Assembly: GCA_016928525.1 (NCBI GenBank)
Contig: JAFGKO010000323.1
Span: 1 to 40,945, forward strand
DNA from: Anaerolineales bacterium
GTDB lineage: Bacteria; Chloroflexota; Anaerolineae; Anaerolineales; Villigracilaceae
Length of the DNA stretch: 40,945 bases
Direction of reading: 5' to 3'
The notes below the pieces were generated by a model that worked only from the letters and a program-made list of their open reading frames with translations, ran no database searches and had not been told where the DNA came from. A program made the position numbers and the translations under genes. Positions 1-5,897 of this stretch are shown one piece after another (position 1 is the first letter of the stretch; every line of letters starts with the position of its first letter).

Positions 1-835
1 ACGAGCGCCCGCTGGGGTCCAGCCAGGGGTTGAGCCAGGCGTCCACGCGCAGTTGGATCAGGCCGATCAGGTAATAACCCGCCAGCCCGGCCAGCAACAG
101 CGTGGCGATGCTGATAAGCAACACCCGTTTGCGCCCAATCGCGAGATACACGATGGTCGCGTAAAGCAAAATGAAGATGGAAGCGGTGCCCAGGTCGCGC
201 TGCACGAGCAAGAGCAGCAATGCCAGCCCGGTAACGAATAGCGTGGGGAAGAGCAGCGGGATGAGCCGGTCACGGGCGGGCAGGCGGTCTGCCAGGTAGG
301 CTGCCAGATAGCCCACCAGCAGCAGCTTGAGTGGCTCGGAGGGTTGCAGGTAGATTCCGCAGCAGCCCAGCCACAGGCGCGGACCGGTCCCGGCCGGGTT
401 GCTGCCAAAGATCAGGGTCAGCGAGGTCAGGAGCAGGCCGCCGGTCAGTAATACGTATTTATAGCGGCGGACGATTTCCAGGTCCAGTGGGAAGCGCAGG
501 CTAAAGCCAAGCAGGCCTAGCGCGGCGGCCATCCAGATCGTCTGGCGTAGGCCGAAATCGGGCGACAGTCTCCAGATGGTCATAAGCCCCCAGCCGGTCA
601 GCAAGCCGGCGATAGGCAGTAAATAGGGGTCGTGTTCGGGCAGGCACCGGGTGAGTTCTCTGTGCGCGAAGGCAAAGGCTGCTACCCAGGCCAACAAACC
701 AACCCAGTGATGCCAGCGAAAGGTCACATCCCAGGTGCGCTCGCGCACCGCTGGCGAGAGGCTCAGGATGAGGGCAAAGAGGATCAGGAAGACTCCCGCC
801 AGTTTAAGCAGTGTATTTTCTTTTCGCTCGATCAT
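1..835 (-). CDS. FtsW/RodA/SpoVE family peptidoglycan polymerase (partial, C-terminus beyond left edge)
   Basis: The frame opens at ATG 835 and stays open for 278 codons to the left edge, so the C-terminal part is missing. An in-frame TAA lies two codons upstream, which fixes the earliest start. The product is a polytopic membrane protein with hydrophobic segments throughout. Two family signatures are visible: LQPSEPLKLLLVGYLA (QPSE motif) and LLLVQRDLGTA (QxDLGTA motif). SEDS proteins of this family polymerise glycan strands from lipid II in the cytoplasmic membrane with a partner class B PBP. Rod-elongation (RodA) versus division (FtsW) role cannot be decided from this part; the FHA genes upstream resemble the actinobacterial fhaA-fhaB-rodA-pbpA arrangement, which favours RodA. 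No clear Shine-Dalgarno precedes the start. A hairpin-forming 126-base gap separates it from mtnP. Confidence 0.9.
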   Translation of the reverse strand, partial: MIERKENTLLKLAGVFLILFALILSLSPAVRERTWDVTFRWHHWVGLLAWVAAFAFAHRELTRCLPEHDPYLLPIAGLLTGWGLMTIWRLSPDFGLRQTIWMAAALGLLGFSLRFPLDLEIVRRYKYVLLTGGLLLTSLTLIFGSNPAGTGPRLWLGCCGIYLQPSEPLKLLLVGYLAAYLADRLPARDRLIPLLFPTLFVTGLALLLLLVQRDLGTASIFILLYATIVYLAIGRKRVLLISIATLLLAGLAGYYLIGLIQLRVDAWLNPWLDPSGRS

Positions 836-883
836 GGCTTACAAAAGTCGATGCAAATCTTCGTTCGACATTAACATGCGCGC

Positions 884-943
884 AACGTCCCGAAGGTCTT
901 GTTCGAGAGATTCAAGCGGCAGGCGGCGAGCCTTCGGGACGTT
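884..943 (-). repeat. Inverted repeat between mtnP and the ftsW/rodA-like gene
   Basis: A perfect 13-bp inverted repeat, AACGTCCCGAAGG at 884-896 and CCTTCGGGACGTT at 931-943, encloses a 34-base loop that has a small inner stem (cttg/caag). Read on the minus strand it lies after mtnP and before the FtsW/RodA start, without a T-run, so it may be an attenuator or RNA-stability hairpin. Read on the plus strand it is followed by TTTT. The function is inferred only. Confidence 0.5.
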
Positions 944-961
944 TTCACTACAGAAAGTCTG

Positions 962-1831
962 TTATTGATAATACTTCCGAATGAGCAGATCCACCTTCTC
1001 GCGCGTGGCCGGAGGAATGGCATCTTTGCGGGTGATAAGGGCGCTGGCGAGAGCCTGGTCGCAATCACAGGTACGCTTTTCGGCTAGGTCGCGAGCAAGA
1101 TTCCGAATGGCTTCCTGGGCTACCTCGGTGTTTTTGTTGAGCGTCTGGATCACCATTTCCACCGTGACTGGCGACTCGCTCACATGCCAGACATCGTAAT
1201 CGGTGACGTGCGCCATAACGGCGTAGCAAAGCTCGGCCTCACGCGCCAGGAAAGCCTCAGGGGAAGTCGTCATGCCGATCAGGGATATGCCCCATGAGCG
1301 GTACGTGTGCGATTCGGCTTTAGTGGAGAAACGTGGCCCCTCGATGGTGATGAATGACCCGCCCATATGGACGGTGGCAGCGGTCTTGCGCGTGGCGCTT
1401 TCCAACTGCGCGGACAGGTCCGGGCAGAATGGGTCTGCTACGCCAACGTGGACAACCAGCCCTTCCCCGAAAAAGGTGCGTTGGCGCTGTCCCTTGGTAT
1501 TGTCATATAGCTGGTCAGGGATAACGATATGGCCAGGGGCGTAATCTTCGCGGAGGGAACCGACAGCCGAAATACTGACCACGCGCTCTGCCCCCAGGGC
1601 CTTCAAGGCATAGATATTGGCGCGATAATTGACTTCGCTTGGCATTATATAGTGACCAACGCCATGGCGGGCCAGGAAGGCAACCTGCTGGCCTTCGAGT
1701 TCACCCAGGATGATAGGGGAACTGGGCTTTCCGAATGGAGTGCTTACTTCGCGCTCCTGTGTGTTTTGCAGGCCAGGCATGTTGTACAGGCCGGAGCCGC
1801 CGATGATGGCCAGGGTCACTTTTTCGCTCAT
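962..1831 (-). CDS. mtnP: S-methyl-5'-thioadenosine phosphorylase (MtnP, purine phosphorylase family 2)
   Basis: The 289-residue product phosphorolyses methylthioadenosine, the polyamine-synthesis by-product, to methylthioribose-1-phosphate and adenine in the cytosol, feeding methionine salvage. Visible motifs are IIGGSGLY near the N-terminus, RHGVGH and NYRANIYALKALG (phosphate and trimer regions), TIEGPRFSTKAES (substrate site), GMTTSPEAFLAREAELCYA and the purine-contacting TDYDVWH. The length is normal for MTAP/MtnP. The start overlaps the stop of the TM-FHA gene as ATGA (1828-1831), suggesting translational coupling. In the comparable actinobacterial FHA cluster this slot holds a PP2C phosphatase gene, so a nucleoside salvage enzyme here is unexpected. 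A purine nucleoside phosphorylase of the same fold is the main alternative; the TSPEA and TDYDVWH segments favour MTA phosphorylase. Confidence 0.93.
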   Translation of the reverse strand: MSEKVTLAIIGGSGLYNMPGLQNTQEREVSTPFGKPSSPIILGELEGQQVAFLARHGVGHYIMPSEVNYRANIYALKALGAERVVSISAVGSLREDYAPGHIVIPDQLYDNTKGQRQRTFFGEGLVVHVGVADPFCPDLSAQLESATRKTAATVHMGGSFITIEGPRFSTKAESHTYRSWGISLIGMTTSPEAFLAREAELCYAVMAHVTDYDVWHVSESPVTVEMVIQTLNKNTEVAQEAIRNLARDLAEKRTCDCDQALASALITRKDAIPPATREKVDLLIRKYYQ

Positions 1832-2307
1832 TCTGAATCTCCAGAATTTGGGATACGTTGGGTGGGTGGATTTGTGGGATCGACGCCGAGATTGATCGTG
1901 ATAGACACTTTACCACAGTCGATTTGATCTCCACCGATGATAACGGTAGGGGTGGAGACTTTCTCTTTGTTCAGCCACGTTCCATTGGTGGAACCGAGGT
2001 CCTCCAGCCACCACTGCCCATGATGATATGCCAGGCGTGAATGGCGCACAGATACTGTGTCATCAAGCAAAGGGATATCGCAATGAGAGTCGCGTCCGAG
2101 CAGAATCTCTGGCTGTGTGATATAGCGCTGGATGGGAGTTTGATTACCGACCTGAATGTTCAGACTAATGCCGGGGATTTTTCGCGCGGCCAGCAGGGAC
2201 CCCTGTGTATGCAGCTCGCGCCAGATGATGAACAACGTCCACCCCAGAAAAGCATAAAGGGACACTGCGAGTAATACCCGCAGTGCCAGGACGAAGGGGG
2301 CGCTCAT
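1828..2307 (-). CDS. Membrane-anchored FHA-domain protein (FhaB-like)
   Basis: The protein has 159 residues. Residues 5-28 form one hydrophobic segment (LALRVLLAVSLYAFLGWTLF), followed by an FHA domain at about 60-145. The phosphothreonine-binding positions are visible: LLGRDSHCDI (Gly-Arg), SVRHSRL (Ser-x-x-His) and LGSTNGTWLN (the Asn-Gly turn). FHA domains bind phosphothreonine peptides, usually made by PknB-type kinases. The layout of one N-terminal TM plus a cytoplasmic FHA matches actinobacterial FhaB/FipA, which links Ser/Thr kinase signalling to division and wall synthesis. It is coupled at both ends by 4-base ATGA overlaps, with the DUF3662-FHA gene (2304-2307) and with mtnP (1828-1831). 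The kinase itself is not in the window. Confidence 0.88.
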   Translation of the reverse strand: MSAPFVLALRVLLAVSLYAFLGWTLFIIWRELHTQGSLLAARKIPGISLNIQVGNQTPIQRYITQPEILLGRDSHCDIPLLDDTVSVRHSRLAYHHGQWWLEDLGSTNGTWLNKEKVSTPTVIIGGDQIDCGKVSITINLGVDPTNPPTQRIPNSGDSE

Positions 2308-3152
2308 TCTTCTTTGTCTTCTTCGTAGTTATCTTTAAGTTTGCCGGTTTTTCGATCGAGATAGGCTGTGGGGCGGTCGGATGAAGCCTGGCTGAGAGGA
2401 TTTGTTTCCGCCAGGTCCGGTCGAGGCGGCGGGTTATCCTGCCCATAGACCAGGGGCACACCGGCCAGTGAGACCACATCGCCGGGGTACATCACGGACT
2501 GGTTGGTTCGCTGCCCATTGACAAAGGTACCTCCCGTTGAGTTCAAATCGAAAATCACAAAGCGACCTTTGATGGCCCGCAATTGAGCATGGTTGCGGGA
2601 TATGCGCGGATCGTCTATGACCAATTGATTATCCAATCGACGACCGATGTTGATCACGGATTGCTTAAGCGGGAAAACCTTAACTCCATCGACGATCAGA
2701 AACGCATTTTGTGGAAACTCTTCATCATCGGAATCGGCGCCGACATTATTGGCGGGTGTCATACCTCGCGTATCCGCAGCGGTTTCCAATTTATGGGAGG
2801 CGACCACATCTACTATATCATCCTGTTGTTGCGGGTTGTATACGATCGAAATGGTGGGTGGTGCAGAAAATTTCAAACCAGCTTCTTCCCCGACAATCTT
2901 TAGTGAGTTGATCATAGCCTCCAGCAGTTCAGGCCGCTGCCAGCTCTCTACGAATTTCGGATTTGTTACCAGTGTATATACATTTGGCGCGACTTTGTTG
3001 CCGCTTATATCTTCGACCAGGTTGTTTTTCATCGCGTCGGCAAGTTTGTGCACAACAAGATCTTCCACTTGGATGCCAGGCAAGGCGCTGACCAGCTTAA
3101 CTTCAATAAGCGCCCGTAAGCGTGCTTCGAGTTGTTCGAGATTTAATTTCAT
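2304..3152 (-). CDS. DUF3662 (FhaA N-terminal) plus FHA domain protein
   Basis: This is a cytoplasmic protein of 282 residues from the ATG at 3152. A GTG at 3191 would add 13 residues (MEAGRFFGTGDTP) that do not look like a DUF3662 start; neither start has a strong Shine-Dalgarno. Residues 1-110 resemble the FhaA N-terminal domain (LEQLEARLRALIEVKLVSALP). A linker follows, then an FHA domain at about 155-240 with INIGRRLDNQLVI, ISRNHAQL and NSTGGTFVNG. The tail is acidic. FhaA-type proteins bind phosphothreonine on membrane proteins such as MviN and regulate peptidoglycan synthesis; here that role is inferred from domains and from the downstream FtsW/RodA gene. The stop overlaps the next FHA gene by 4 bases. 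Confidence 0.87.
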   Translation of the reverse strand: MKLNLEQLEARLRALIEVKLVSALPGIQVEDLVVHKLADAMKNNLVEDISGNKVAPNVYTLVTNPKFVESWQRPELLEAMINSLKIVGEEAGLKFSAPPTISIVYNPQQQDDIVDVVASHKLETAADTRGMTPANNVGADSDDEEFPQNAFLIVDGVKVFPLKQSVINIGRRLDNQLVIDDPRISRNHAQLRAIKGRFVIFDLNSTGGTFVNGQRTNQSVMYPGDVVSLAGVPLVYGQDNPPPRPDLAETNPLSQASSDRPTAYLDRKTGKLKDNYEEDKEE

Positions 3153-3209
3153 AGGTGTGTCGCCCGTTCCAAAAAATCGGCCAGCCTCCACTGCTTCTTG
3201 TATAAAATT

Positions 3210-3259
3210 CTGAACTTGCTTGTTCTTTATGGTTCAAAATTAACAAGATTTTGGTTCAG
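3210..3259. repeat. Nested inverted repeats upstream of the DUF3662-FHA gene
   Basis: Two nested dyads share one centre: outer CTGAAC (3210-3215) with GTTCAG (3254-3259), inner CTTGTT (3219-3224) with AACAAG (3242-3247). They lie in the 142-base gap between the zinc-ribbon gene stop and the DUF3662-FHA start. An operator or a weak RNA structure is possible; neither is shown. Confidence 0.3.
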
Positions 3260-3294
3260 ATATTTGCACAGTGCTCTGTAATTCATTATAGCGG

Positions 3295-3879
3295 TTATTG
3301 CTTCCGTCCGCAATTGGGGCAAACGCTATCATCCTTGGTGATCACAAATCCACACTGAACGCAACTGGTTGGGTGCGCCGCACCCAGGGGAGCCCCGCAT
3401 GCGATACAGGCCGGTTCTCCGAGTGGATTGGCTGTCCCGCAGAATTCACAGGTTAAGCGGCTCATCCGGTCAGTGAGTTGGTGAGAAGCGCCGGCAGAAG
3501 CGGCAGTACGTGCAATGACTTGCCAGACCTTCTCGCTGAGTTGTAAGTTTTCAATATCCTGGGCTAGGTCATCCAGCCTGCCAAGTACGCTGAATGGGTT
3601 GCGGAATAGCGAGAATGCTGTTTGCCCAAGGCTCGCAGCGACACCCAGCCAGGCCTGTTGACCCAGTTCGACCATGATCCCGTCGACAACCTTTTGGATT
3701 GTGACGGTGAGAGCAGTTTGCCCGCCAGACATAGCGCCCGGTCGCGTTCCAATTTGGACAGCCAGCTTGTCGCTATTGCCTAAGACTTGTGCGCGGATAT
3801 TTCCCTGGTTGAATTCTGCCAGCAAGGCCTGCGCAATGTCTGTTGGAGACAGTATACCGTGAAAAATTCGTCGTTCCAT
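3295..3879 (-). CDS. Double zinc-ribbon domain protein of unknown function
   Basis: The protein has 194 residues. The first 140 residues are alpha/beta with a hydrophobic central stretch (TALTVTIQKVVDGIMVELGQQAWLG is part of it) and show no family I can name. Residues from about 143 form two zinc-binding knuckle pairs: CEFC...CIAC and CVQC...CPNC, ending GRKQ. C-terminal double zinc ribbons of this sort are common in Chloroflexota regulatory or membrane-associated proteins. The start ATG at 3879 sits only seven bases after a TATAAT, so the mRNA may be leaderless. It lies upstream of the FHA genes on the same strand with a 142-base gap; co-transcription is possible but not shown. Confidence 0.75.
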   Translation of the reverse strand: MERRIFHGILSPTDIAQALLAEFNQGNIRAQVLGNSDKLAVQIGTRPGAMSGGQTALTVTIQKVVDGIMVELGQQAWLGVAASLGQTAFSLFRNPFSVLGRLDDLAQDIENLQLSEKVWQVIARTAASAGASHQLTDRMSRLTCEFCGTANPLGEPACIACGAPLGAAHPTSCVQCGFVITKDDSVCPNCGRKQ

Positions 3880-3888
3880 AATTTAGAT

Positions 3889-3916
3889 TATAATCGCCTT
3901 CGCGATTTCCTCAACT
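3889..3916 (-). promoter_or_regulatory. Probable sigma70-type promoter of the zinc-ribbon gene (leaderless)
   Basis: On the minus strand TTGAGG is followed after 16 bases by TATAAT (plus-strand 3889-3894), then CTAAATT and the ATG at 3879. The expected start of transcription falls at or next to the ATG. The core GATTATAATC is a perfect palindrome, so the same -10 could also fire rightwards toward the SH3 genes. Confidence 0.5.
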
Positions 3917-3948
3917 ATGCTTTCTTTGGGAATCTCCGCGGAAGATAC

Positions 3949-3988
3949 CCGGATTTTGGGGTGCGAGCGTTCGTGCCCCAAAATCCGG
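3949..3988. repeat. Long GC-capped inverted repeat ahead of the SH3b genes
   Basis: A perfect 13-bp repeat, CCGGATTTTGGGG (3949-3961) and CCCCAAAATCCGG (3976-3988), has a 14-base loop that can pair further (cga/tcg). It ends 29 bases before the ATG at 4018 and would lie in the 5' leader of a transcript from the divergent promoter region. It could be a structured leader, an operator or a small repeated palindrome; there is no T-run, so a simple terminator is less likely. Confidence 0.55.
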
Positions 3989-4017
3989 CTCTTGCTCGCG
4001 ATATAGAGAACTCAACT

Positions 4018-4626
4018 ATGTATACGCAAATGAGACGACATTGGTTTAAGATAATTCTGACTCTTGTGCTGCTGGCGCTTATGGCGGGATTTGCTAACGC
4101 CTCTTCCCTGACCGTTGTGCTGGCTCAGGAACCGACGCCAGGTTCCGGTGAAGTGATTGTCACCGTTACCTATACTGAGCAGATTAATGTTCGAAATGGT
4201 CCCAGCACGGTGCTGTACGAAATTATCGGCAATATGCAGCCCGGGGAGACGGCCAAGGCGCTGGGTGTTTCTCCAGGCAGAGATTGGATTCAGATCATTT
4301 TCCCGGCAGGTCCCGGCGGCGTCGGTTGGGTTCACAATTCTCTCATTTCGATTTCGCCTGGAAATTTGCAAATTATTGAGCCTCCGCCCACTGCCACACC
4401 ACGCACCACTCCCACCGTTGATCCGACCTTGGCAGCCGCCTATGTCTTCGAGCCAACTGTGACGCGCATGCCTACATTTACGCCACCGCCTCCTTTGGAA
4501 ATACCGCAGTTTACCGAAACCCCGGCTACAAATTCTAAGCCTGGTGTACCTCTGGGAGCGTTTGTATTGGGGTCAGGGATTTTGGGTTTGCTCAGTTACT
4601 TGTATTCTTCCCTGCGGCGTCGCTGA
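4018..4626 (+). CDS. Secreted, membrane-anchored SH3b domain protein (copy 1)
   Basis: The product has 202 residues from ATG 4018, which is preceded by a weak AG-rich site; an internal ATG at 4030 is the alternative. There is an N-terminal signal sequence (RRHWFKIILTLVLLALMAG) with possible cleavage near FANA or VLAQ. A bacterial SH3 (SH3b) domain spans about 45-110 (QINVRNGPSTVLYEIIG and WIQIIFP). A Pro/Thr-rich linker follows at 120-175, then a C-terminal hydrophobic segment ending RRR that would anchor it in the membrane with a tiny cytoplasmic tail. SH3b domains often bind cell-wall or surface ligands, but this protein has no enzyme domain and its function is unknown. It is 25 bases upstream of a paralogue. 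Confidence 0.85.
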   Translation: MYTQMRRHWFKIILTLVLLALMAGFANASSLTVVLAQEPTPGSGEVIVTVTYTEQINVRNGPSTVLYEIIGNMQPGETAKALGVSPGRDWIQIIFPAGPGGVGWVHNSLISISPGNLQIIEPPPTATPRTTPTVDPTLAAAYVFEPTVTRMPTFTPPPPLEIPQFTETPATNSKPGVPLGAFVLGSGILGLLSYLYSSLRRR

Positions 4627-4651
4627 TGAATGCAAGTTTTTATGGACACGC

Positions 4652-5275
4652 ATGATGTATCGTTGGTTGAAAGGTGTCTTGTTGGTATTGGTTGCGGCAA
4701 CTTTGTTCGCCATTTCAATGCTTGCTCCAGACCGGAACGCGGCCAAAGCGCAACAGCCCACTGGTTCTGTTCCTACCGTAACTGGGACGGTGTCCGGGCC
4801 GCTTGTAACGGTCTATGCTGATCTTGAGCAAATCGATGTTTATGCGGGGCCAAGTACTTATGAGTATCCAGCAGTAGGCGTACTGCTAGCTTCGCAAAGT
4901 GTTCCCGCTTTGGGGCGAGCAAGCGATGAGAATTGGATCCAGGTGTTTTATCCGGGTGTTCCCGGTTCTACCGCTTGGGTATATGCGCCCTATGTGCGTA
5001 TATCCCCCGGTGCACGATTACAGACGGTCGATGCCCCACCCACGCCGACTCCCTTCTCGACTCCCATTATTAATCCGACGCTTGCTGCCGCTTTTGTAAC
5101 ACCTGTAACGCCCACCCGCTTGCCCACCTTCACTCCTGCGGCTCAAGTGGTTGTCCCCACCTTTGTTGACGAAGACCAGAATCGGGCAAATCGAATCCCG
5201 GTTGGATTATTGATTTTTAGTTTAGGGTTTATTGGAGCGCTGGGAGCGCTTATTTCATTTCTCAGAGGCAGATAA
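4652..5275 (+). CDS. Secreted, membrane-anchored SH3b domain protein (copy 2)
   Basis: The 207-residue paralogue of the preceding gene has the same order: signal sequence (WLKGVLLVLVAATLFA), SH3b domain (QIDVYAGPSTYEYPAVG and NWIQVFYPG), a linker rich in Pro and Thr with the shared signature INPTLAAAFV versus VDPTLAAAYV, and a C-terminal membrane segment (LLIFSLGFIGALGALISFL) ending in RGR. Two adjacent ATGs (4652, 4655) are possible starts. The pair is most simply a tandem duplication that has diverged, transcribed together and closed by the terminator at 5274-5300. The ligand and role are unknown. Confidence 0.85.
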   Translation: MMYRWLKGVLLVLVAATLFAISMLAPDRNAAKAQQPTGSVPTVTGTVSGPLVTVYADLEQIDVYAGPSTYEYPAVGVLLASQSVPALGRASDENWIQVFYPGVPGSTAWVYAPYVRISPGARLQTVDAPPTPTPFSTPIINPTLAAAFVTPVTPTRLPTFTPAAQVVVPTFVDEDQNRANRIPVGLLIFSLGFIGALGALISFLRGR

Positions 5276-5300
5276 AAAGGCCGGGCAAGCCGGCCTTTTT
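5274..5300. terminator. Bidirectional rho-independent terminator
   Basis: AAAAAGGCCGG (5274-5284), a 5-base loop and CCGGCCTTTTT (5290-5300) form a perfect 11-bp hairpin with A- and T-runs on both sides. It lies between the convergent SH3b copy 2 and IscA-type genes and can end transcription in both directions. Confidence 0.92.
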
Positions 5301-5322
5301 GTAATTGCTTATCGAAATCAGG

Positions 5323-5709
5323 TTAGTTGTTGCAGGCACATGAGCCGCCACAGGCGCATCCTTCTTCACCGTGGTTGTGAGCTTTGGCATTGGGACTGTC
5401 AACCACAAATCCGGCGCCGCGCTGTGGGTCATTGACAAAATCAATGCTAGCCCCAAGCAGGTAGTCGATAGAGACCTCATCCACGACAACTTTGACGCCC
5501 TCTGTTTCGAAGGTCGTATCAATATCGCGAAAATTATTATCGAGCGCCATGCCAAATTGAGCGCCGCCGCAGCCCCCTCCTGCGACGTAAATTCGCAAGG
5601 CATAGCCATCAAGATTTTTTTCAGCCAAAATGTTTCGAACGGCCTGTGCTGCAGCCGGACTTAGCGAAATTGTATTTGTGTCGACCTTTGTGCTAATTTG
5701 TTCCAGCAT
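5323..5709 (-). CDS. A-type iron-sulfur cluster carrier/assembly protein (IscA/ErpA/HesB family)
   Basis: The 128-residue cytosolic protein would carry a [2Fe-2S] or [4Fe-4S] cluster to client proteins. The family core is clear: ISLSPAAAQAVRNIL, the first ligand Cys47 in VAGGGCGGAQFGM, and VDEVSIDYLLGASIDFV. The C-terminal ligand pair, usually one CGC, is here embedded in a longer tail (GEEGCACGGSCACNN) with two CAC motifs (Cys118/120 and Cys124/126) and a His before it. Cys47 to Cys118 is a little longer than the usual spacing. Extra cysteines might bind additional metal. Fe-S clients in the same window include the MetV, HdrC-like and RACo proteins. Which A-type subfamily it belongs to cannot be told. 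Confidence 0.92.
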   Translation of the reverse strand: MLEQISTKVDTNTISLSPAAAQAVRNILAEKNLDGYALRIYVAGGGCGGAQFGMALDNNFRDIDTTFETEGVKVVVDEVSIDYLLGASIDFVNDPQRGAGFVVDSPNAKAHNHGEEGCACGGSCACNN

Positions 5710-5802
5710 TGGGTTCTCCTTTGAAGCTATAAACTAGATATATGTTATCAGAATTGTATTTTACTGTCAACGGCGCGCAGTATCGGGAAATCTATGTGCT
5801 TC

Positions 5803-5831
5803 TTGACACAATTGTCGAGGCCTTGTAAAAT
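5803..5831 (+). promoter_or_regulatory. Strong sigma70-type promoter of hppA
   Basis: A perfect TTGACA (5803-5808), a 17-base spacer and TAAAAT (5826-5831) lie 66 bases upstream of the hppA start. The leader then contains an inverted repeat and a GGGAGGAA ribosome-binding site nine bases before the ATG. Confidence 0.85.
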
Positions 5832-5847
5832 GCTCTCTGCGTATAGG

Positions 5848-5866
5848 TTAGGCGGATGCCGCCTAA
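5848..5866 (+). repeat. Leader hairpin of hppA
   Basis: TTAGGCGG (5848-5855), ATG loop, CCGCCTAA (5859-5866) is a perfect 8-bp hairpin a few bases downstream of the predicted transcription start and 15 bases before the ribosome-binding site. It may stabilise the mRNA or be an operator; the role is inferred. Confidence 0.5.
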
Positions 5867-5897
5867 ATTTCTTTAATACGCGGGAGGAATAGAGCAG

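Noticed and set aside
67..408. Cys/Pro/Trp-rich open frame on the minus strand
   Set aside because: It is a shadow of the FtsW/RodA-like gene, which reads in another frame of the same strand with clear SEDS motifs.
884..943. CRISPR-like or mobile-element end
   Set aside because: There is only one inverted repeat, with no array, no transposase and no target duplication.
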